Assembly (NCBI RefSeq): GCF_043641665.1
Contig: NC_092184.1
Span: forward strand, 4,801,608-4,865,607
Length of the DNA stretch: 64,000 nucleotides
Direction of reading: 5' to 3'
Source: Enoplosus armatus
Lineage: Eukaryota; Chordata; Actinopteri; Centrarchiformes; Enoplosidae
Made by a program: the position numbers and the translations under genes. Of the stretch, positions 57,331 through 64,000 are shown one piece after another (the stretch's first letter is position 1; each line of letters begins with the position of its first letter). The notes under the pieces are model-generated. The model was not told the DNA's origin. It did no database searches and worked only from the letters and a program-made list of their open reading frames with translations.

Positions 57331-60300
57331 ACAGCACGACACCCAGAAAGGAGTATTACAGATCAGCAAGAGGCTTTGTTTAGATTTATATCTCACACGA
57401 ATGGTGTTGCTCATGCTCCTAATGTGTGTGTGAGATGTGGGATCTGTCACTTTCTTAGTGTTTGCATTTGTGTTCTGTGAAAGTGGACCATTAGGCAGAT
57501 GACAGAAAGATAACAGAAGTAGTTAGAGGGCAGGAAACACTAGTGAGTAACAGCTGCTAATAATGTGCATACACACATACGCTAAAGGAATTACTGGACC
57601 TGTGTCAAGTTGTTCTGGACGGCACTGAGAGAGCACGATCCTCCATCAGACAGCATTCCTGTCAACTTCAATTTAAATATAAAGTTAAAGTTTAATTCCC
57701 CACAAACATACTCTTAAGATTTGGCATTATGTCTCAGTTAATTTCATGAATAATAGCAAATACTCCCAAATGATCACCAACAAAGTGAAAAAAGCTGTTT
57801 TGGAGGTTCTGCTGACAGACATGAGTTCTCTAAAGGGGCTGAAAGCCTCTTTCATGGTGGAGTTAATAACTCTGTTGTAACGTGTTAGGAGTTTTTTTCA
57901 CACCAGGGATTAGTCACTGCAAATCACTCTAAATTCCCTTTCAAATACTCGACTGATCCAAACATCACCCAAAGACCGCCTCAGCAGGCTAAATGAAACC
58001 ATGGAGAATTAATTACAGCTCAGTTTGTTCCCAGGTCTTGTTATTAAACACCCACTTCTGCCCTGATGTTTCTCAGGCTGGAAAAGGAGGCATCCTTATC
58101 AGTAGACACATCTGTAGTTTCACGCTGTACCTTGTAGCAATGAACATTTATACAGCAGATGAAATTAAGGCCATTGCTCTGTTATAAATCATCCCTCTTG
58201 AGGTAATGCAACAAAGAGATGTACATAAACATGGCCTGCAGACACACTCCCCTCTCTATGCCAAAGCTGCTGTTTCCATTCCTTGTGTCTTCCAGTTCAG
58301 CTGCTGCAGAGAGCCTCCTCTCAGAATACTTCCCACTGATCTGGAGCTCCTTGAAAATCGTCGCAGAGAAACATTTTCTCGTACTTTTAGATGCCGTCTC
58401 CTGTCAGGATTACTTGCTTTTTGTCTCCACGTCTCCAAGTCAAAACTGAAACTAAACAAAGGGAGGGGTTGGACGTTTTTTGGATGGGGTAGCGCACTCG
58501 CTGGTCTTGTCGCACACAGAACATTGTCATGTACCTTTCTATGTACATATACAAACTATACTGCAGCTGTAGGTGCACTGTACTCCAGCTCTCCTGCTGA
58601 TACAGTGAACCTTCCCTTTGTGGGTTCTTTGTGGAAACCAACAGCTGTGAGGCCTTGTAAGAAGAGTAGCAGCACATAGTAGGATAAAGACCTTTCTTAA
58701 GCAGGAACCAAGTTTTATTCCAGTAGTTTGTTTTTTAACAATGTTGATAATTCCTGCAAATCCCAGCTAGCTATGGAGAGAATGATGTGACCAGTTAACT
58801 AACGTCACTATTGTCCTGTTTACTAATGTTGTGTAGCTTCACGTTTTTGAAGAGGTCAGATATACTGAGATGATGCTGACTTCATTAGGCTGCACCTTAA
58901 ACCGCAGTGAAAATACTTTTTCCTGGCATCGCTGTCTGTAGCTTCAAGCTTCCACTTCCTAAAAACATGGATTATCATGTTTACGTGCCTGGGCTGCAGG
59001 AGCTTCAGGACTAGCTGAGCGTAGGTGAATCACAAACTTTGTCCCTGAAACTTTTTTTTCTTCCAAAACATTCACTCAAGAAATTTCTGGTAGGCGTTTT
59101 GTACTTTGTCTCCTTGGCAGCTTATCAGACGTTTTCAGCTGTGTCAGTTTCTGGATCTGTTTTGTGGTCGAACGTGGGACAAGCCAATAATGACTCACAG
59201 ATTATGAAATGTGTTGCGATGTTTCATGTTTGTAGCCTTTTGCTTCTAATCAGAGAGACGGTGGCTGAGCTGAATGAAATGAGATTGAATGACAATCAGG
59301 TGTAGGTGAGGTAATTCAGTCTAGGCTGTGATGTTTTGAGATAAGACACTTTGAATTTTCCTGTTTTTCCTCACAGTAAGAATGTCAAATTTGAATATTG
59401 ATCCCACTTGAATCTTTCAAATCCAGTTTAAGACTGCACATATCGATTCATCACTGTTTTACATAATTATACAGTTGAGGATTGACAACAAATAGACTTT
59501 TTAATGAAGGTGGGGGCCTGCCTCCTGCTAAATGCTGGTGTGTTTCCTGCTGTACTTTATGAGAGGCCCTAAGCGGCGGATGAAATGGCAGGATAATATT
59601 GTGATTTATAAATTTGACGGAGTATTAGGGTTACTGATGGGGGGGGGGGAATAATAATCTGAGATTTTGAGAATTAAGTCATTATAATACAAGAAACAAA
59701 CTTGGAATATTTTGAAGCAAAATGGATTAATTGGATTACATACATATTTTAGCATTTCCTGAAAGTCCATATTTCAGTTTACACTTTTGTATTTTTACTT
59801 GTAAATCCCTCATGTTTGGACCCCGCTGTGTTCCCACCGCTGCTTCATCATGTCCCCTAGCTGTTTTCATTTTCATTTCAATCTCCTAAAACCTGTGATA
59901 ATAAGGTGCTTATTATATTTCGCCTTTATTCTCTAAATTAAATCTTGGATTACTGACTTTCCTAGCAGTGGCCCTTGTACTCCGTTGTATGTAAGTCCCT
60001 CTTGTCTCTTGTCCTGCCTGCCGTTGGTCCAGGTGTAAACAAACACAGGCTTTGTTTCTGTTTTGCGTCGTCCCACATTTGATCAGTTTTCCTTTGATTA
60101 TCAATGTGAAAATCCCAAATCTGTTCCCTCTACTGGTGGACTGATGTTGCTTATTAGTTAGACTGTAACTACATTTTTATGGACCAGATTGTACTGCTGT
60201 GTGTGTTGTATGCATATTCATGAGTTCATGCCTTAACATTTACAATCACTACTTGACGGAATATGACTCTGTCTTGACAGAGAGGGTGAAGGGAGACCTC

Positions 60301-62900
60301 CACGACGCTTCACTCTTCTCATCTCACAAATCTGAAAAGTGATTTTGATGTTGTTTTCATGCCAAGTGGTGTTTCTTGGAGTTTGCATCTTTTGGCTGAT
60401 GTGTTTAAAAGCGACAGCTCATTAACATTCCTCACAGTTTTCAAATTGCTGAGACCTTCAGATGGAGCATTCTTCAGGTTTTTTTCTTTGTTTTTTTAAA
60501 ATGTGGTTCCCGAGGGCCTCAAAGTCGGCACTCCTCGGTTTGCATTTTCTGAAGGAGACGAGGTTCAGTCCAATTGGATTTTTCTAGAAGTAGAAACTGA
60601 AAAATCAATGTCCCTGCTTCACACCACAGAGCTTCCGAAAGTTTTCTGTTGATTTGTTTATCAGTAGCCAGTGAGCAGCTCCAGTGCTGCTGTTCAGGGT
60701 TTAGTGCCTTGCTCAGCGGCATCTTAACAGACGTCTTTGGGGATTGGCCTGTAATGTGAGAAGTCTTGCTTCTTGGAAAACCCCCTGCAGGACTTCCCTC
60801 TGGTTTCCGCAGTGAGCATGTGCTGACTGAGGCTCATTTCTGGTGTCGCCAGAAAACTTGACCACTACTGACCAACCAGCCTGCTCTGTGACACATGTGA
60901 CAAAAAAAACAAAAACAAATGGATTCTTTCTCTAATGGACTGTTGTGATCCTCACTGACTCGCCTCTTGTGTAAAAGCTGATTTTGTTGATCTGTTGCAG
61001 TATTGACGTGTTTTGTCAAACATCGGACTTTAACAGCTGTTCCTGCACCATCTTGTTTTTGTAAACTTCACTGGTATTGTAAAAACATAGACTTCACTTT
61101 GCAAATGTTACCTTTTTTTTGCAAATACAGATTTTGTAAAAGTCATCCACGGTGTCTGTCTTCTGTTTTGTGTGTTTGACATGTTGTTTCACTCAGCACT
61201 CCTCTGACATTTGTACAGAAGAGTTGTGGAGAAAGTTCTTGTTCTTCACTCAAACTTTGAAAACATGCTCACACAGTCTTTATGGGTGAATGCAGAAAAG
61301 GCCCAAATGGCAAAGAGGAAAATGTATTTTCTTGGTGAAAAACAATCATGATCTAAAGTGAACACTCTAATGCTCATTATTACACACTACAAAACTTTTT
61401 TGGACGGGTTAAGAAAAGAAAAGCGATGCCAGAGGAAAGGTCATGTTGGTTTGGTTCTCTATATGGTGGCCCTTTTTGGGACATCTCAGTCTTTTGTCAG
61501 GCTTGGCCCAACTCAATGTTCTTGCAAACATTTATCCAAAGTGTAAATCGGTGGCGCAGATGAGTGAACATAAATCAAATCAAGTTTTTGTATAAAGCAC
61601 GTTTAAAACAACCAGAGTTGACCAAAGTGCTGTACAAGATGAAGTGAACAGCACAACAAGAGCGAGTAAAAGACATCAGCAGCAAGGGCGGAATCACCAG
61701 AGGCCCCACGATACGATATTATCACGATACTTCAGTCACAGTGCCATGATATTGTGGCTAATTACATAATAAAATAAGGATACCATAAGCTGCCTGATGA
61801 ACTGATACTGTCGACCAGCTTTCAGTGGAAACCTCAAAGAAACTCGTTTCTCTGCTGTGTTCTGGCAGCAGTCAGCACCGTTGTATTTTTAGCACTTCCG
61901 TCAAGTCGCCTCGTCAGTGGAAGTAACGGAGCAGCAGCTCTGCAGCTCTGACTGAAGTCAGTCAGCCCAAAGGCCCCTCTAAACAATGACAGCTATTACA
62001 GACCGCAGGACAGCTGTGCGTGTGAGTGTGTGTTTTTGGATCTCACCAGGATAGAAAGTAAAGAAGAAGTGAAGACATTTTGCTGGTTCTTCATTCCTTT
62101 AGTGGCTAGTTCAAGGTAAGAACCTGAGTTCAGAGTTAATTGACATTACACATGAAACTAGGCCAAATGTTATCAAATGTTAGCATGCTAACAAGTTAAA
62201 CTTTCATGGTGGACATGGTAAACATAATCATGTTAGCATTGTTATTGTGCGCATGTTAGCATGCTGATGTTAGCGTTTAGCATTTAGCAACCGAGGCCGT
62301 ATTCACAAACAACAACACCTTAGGAGTGATTCAGGAAGTGATTCAGGAAAACACTCAGAGCAACTCTGAGCGAGGAAGAGACAGACACTTTTATCTTAGT
62401 GAGGAAGTGAGGTTGACCCTGTTGCTAGGTATGACACATTCTTTTAAAAGGTGTGATTGGTTGATCAAACAACAGTAAAGAAATAAAAGCGCGCTCTCAG
62501 TGAAGTCAGTAGGCCTGATGTATGGAAATCCCTAGCCCTAACCGGCCGACATACAAACAGCAATGGATGCACTGTTGCATTTTTCCAGTTGCCAAATATC
62601 ATAGTGTCGTGATCAATGGCATTTCTGGCGTTATAGCATTATTGCATTGGATGGTCGATGTGAGCGCACGTCGTAATTCTGATATAATATGAATAATTAT
62701 TAATTTCGTCACTAGGAGCAACTCTTTGTACTAGGAAGCTTTATGAATATGCCCCTGAGTTGCTAGCATGTTTGAGCCTGTTTATAAAACAGATGCCAAC
62801 ATTTCCTTCGTGGCTTTTATTTTAAAAAGTTTCCAGCAAAAGTATTTTTATTTCAATGTGTTTACTTATTTGCATTTGGTTTTTTTTATGGTGGAACTGG
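57331..62900. other. Downstream pak4 or intergenic DNA
   Basis: I see no convincing gene. A longer pak4 3'UTR is possible: U-rich sequence with AATACA at about 61123, followed by the GT-rich TGTTTTGTGTGTTTG near 61170, looks like a distal cleavage site. SINE-like text (CAGGGTTTAGTGCCTTGC) occurs at about 60690. Repeat fragments appear at 61.57-61.76 kb (AACAACCAGAGTTGACCAAA; ACGATATTATCACGATACTT). Confidence 0.45.
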
Positions 62901-62922
62901 CCACAACGTCCTTTTCCTAAGT

Positions 62923-62926
<4 letters not shown>

Positions 62927-62956
<30 letters not shown>
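62927..62956. repeat. (GT)n microsatellite upstream of a promoter
   Basis: About 15 pure GT units sit some 50 bases before the GC-rich promoter at 63.0 kb. Confidence 0.9.
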
Positions 62957-62957
<1 letters not shown>

Positions 62958-62989
62958 GCTGTGGTGTGAGATAAAAAGAGTGTTTCCAG

Positions 62990-63278
62990 AATATGACGGA
63001 GCCGCGCCGGTGGGCGGGGTTTGGCGGCGCGCAGCGGCCAATAGGAAGCCTGGGTGTCGGTGTCAAACACAGCTGATCGATGAGTCAGGGCGAGAGCACC
63101 CGAATAGGTTCCACTTGTTGCTGTGCAGGAGCCGCGACCGTCAGGCTGACTACCGAGATCTGATCCATCTTCACTTTACGTCCGTCATAGTGTCAGTAAA
63201 GCCACCAGGAGTCCTCCTCAGGCCGAACAGCCGCCTCAGTCCAGGATCTCAGCGCTGCTGCTTCTGCACGGCTCGCAG
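62990..63278 (+). promoter_or_regulatory. Promoter and first non-coding exon of an unidentified gene
   Basis: A CpG island starts at about 62990. It has a GC box GGGCGGGG at 63012-63019 and a CCAAT box at 63038-63042. A donor GCAG/GTGAGGC begins at 63279. An exon of about 200 bases would thus end at 63278, with its coding exons to the right of the window. The open frame through it has no recognised protein. Confidence 0.6.
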
Positions 63279-64000
63279 GTGAGGCTTTATTTGACCGTTT
63301 CAACGCTTAAATGCGCTCCGTTTAAAGAGAGGAGGGGTCGGTGTTTTAACTTTACCCGCCGGTGACCGTCAGCCGGTGATTGAAATGTGTTTACAAATAA
63401 TATATCGACTGTGAAAAATACGAGCGTTTTTTTATGTTTATTTGATGAAGCAGATTGAATTATTGATCCTGTAGTTTTTACTTCATTCTGAGCTAATATT
63501 GGGTGTTATTCTAAATTCAGTCAGTGCCTGTTGATTACTGATGTTGCAGAGATATAAGAGTAGTCCAACCATAAAGGCCTAATAGTTAATAATCAGAGGA
63601 TTATTATGGTGAACTCATGAAGCTTCCACTGACACGCTGAGGCTGCTGAGGAACAAAGGAGCTTTTTACATAATAAACTGTGTTACTATATACAGACCAG
63701 CACTTTGATTTTGTCAGGGTTCGCTGAGCGGGTCCCACAGGACTTTGACTGACAGGGTCTCTGGAGGTTTCAAGGGGAGAAGAGGTCTTTGTAGGTCCCT
63801 CTTGTATGGGGTTTTAGAGGGTGTGTGTGAACACCTGACCTGCTGCGACTCTCCCTTAACTCAAATGGCACCACTTGACTCACAGATAAGACTGAAGTAT
63901 GATGGCATGTTCACCATAGCAACACCAGGCAGACTTAACAGTGCAGTTCAATTCAATTCATTAGAACTTTATTTATCTCTGTGAGGGAAGTCGTATGCAG
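63279..64000 (+). other. First intron of the unidentified right-edge gene
   Basis: The first 100 bases remain GC-rich; the rest is ordinary AT-rich sequence. No further exon is visible. Confidence 0.4.

Noticed and set aside
58206..58679. 157-codon frame downstream of pak4
   Set aside because: No recognisable domain or splice signals; probably 3'UTR or intergenic sequence.

Overview
The window is vertebrate, and most likely teleost, nuclear DNA. Its genes are split by GT-AG introns with little coding density. It carries CpG-rich promoters, long (GT)n and (CT)n tracts, and several dispersed repeats that look like those of spiny-rayed fish: hAT-type MITEs, fold-back elements and a tRNA-derived SINE. 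Nothing prokaryotic, no CRISPR array and no intact autonomous transposon was seen.

Layout, left to right, plus strand unless stated. (1) 1-4401: the 3' half of ccdc9 (coiled-coil domain containing 9). Five exons are visible and the 5' exons lie outside the window. (2) 4402-13600: probable ccdc9 3'UTR, then repeat-rich intergenic DNA that includes a SINE nested in a fold-back element. (3) 13650-14312: a CpG-rich promoter and the single-exon inafm1, a 94-residue InaF-motif membrane protein. (4) 14350-24100: intergenic repeats. (5) 24133-25530, minus strand: an unrecognised, partly spliced-looking candidate coding locus, with a possible orphan terminal exon at 20.8-20.93 kb. (6) 27300-55704: pak4, a group II p21-activated kinase. 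It has two candidate first exons (27.4 kb and 37 kb), two weak non-coding exon candidates, and ten coding exons (45771-55704) that give a 662-residue protein with a CRIB motif and a complete kinase domain. (7) 55705 to about 61170: probable pak4 3'UTR and downstream DNA. (8) 63000-63278: a GC-box/CCAAT promoter and first non-coding exon of an unidentified gene running off the right edge.

The gene order ccdc9 - inafm1 - pak4 matters. In human, CCDC9 and INAFM1 are neighbours on 19q13 with PAK4 on the same arm, and their paralogues CCDC9B, INAFM2 and PAK6 cluster on 15q15. The window therefore seems to keep a compact form of an ancestral linkage group from before that duplication. The three genes have no known shared pathway: CCDC9 is reported to be RNA- or exon-junction-complex-associated, INAFM1 is a small membrane protein, and PAK4 is a CDC42 effector kinase acting on actin and adhesion. 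The linkage is best read as synteny.

I found no convincing new multi-gene system. The item most worth following up is the minus-strand locus at 24.1-25.5 kb.
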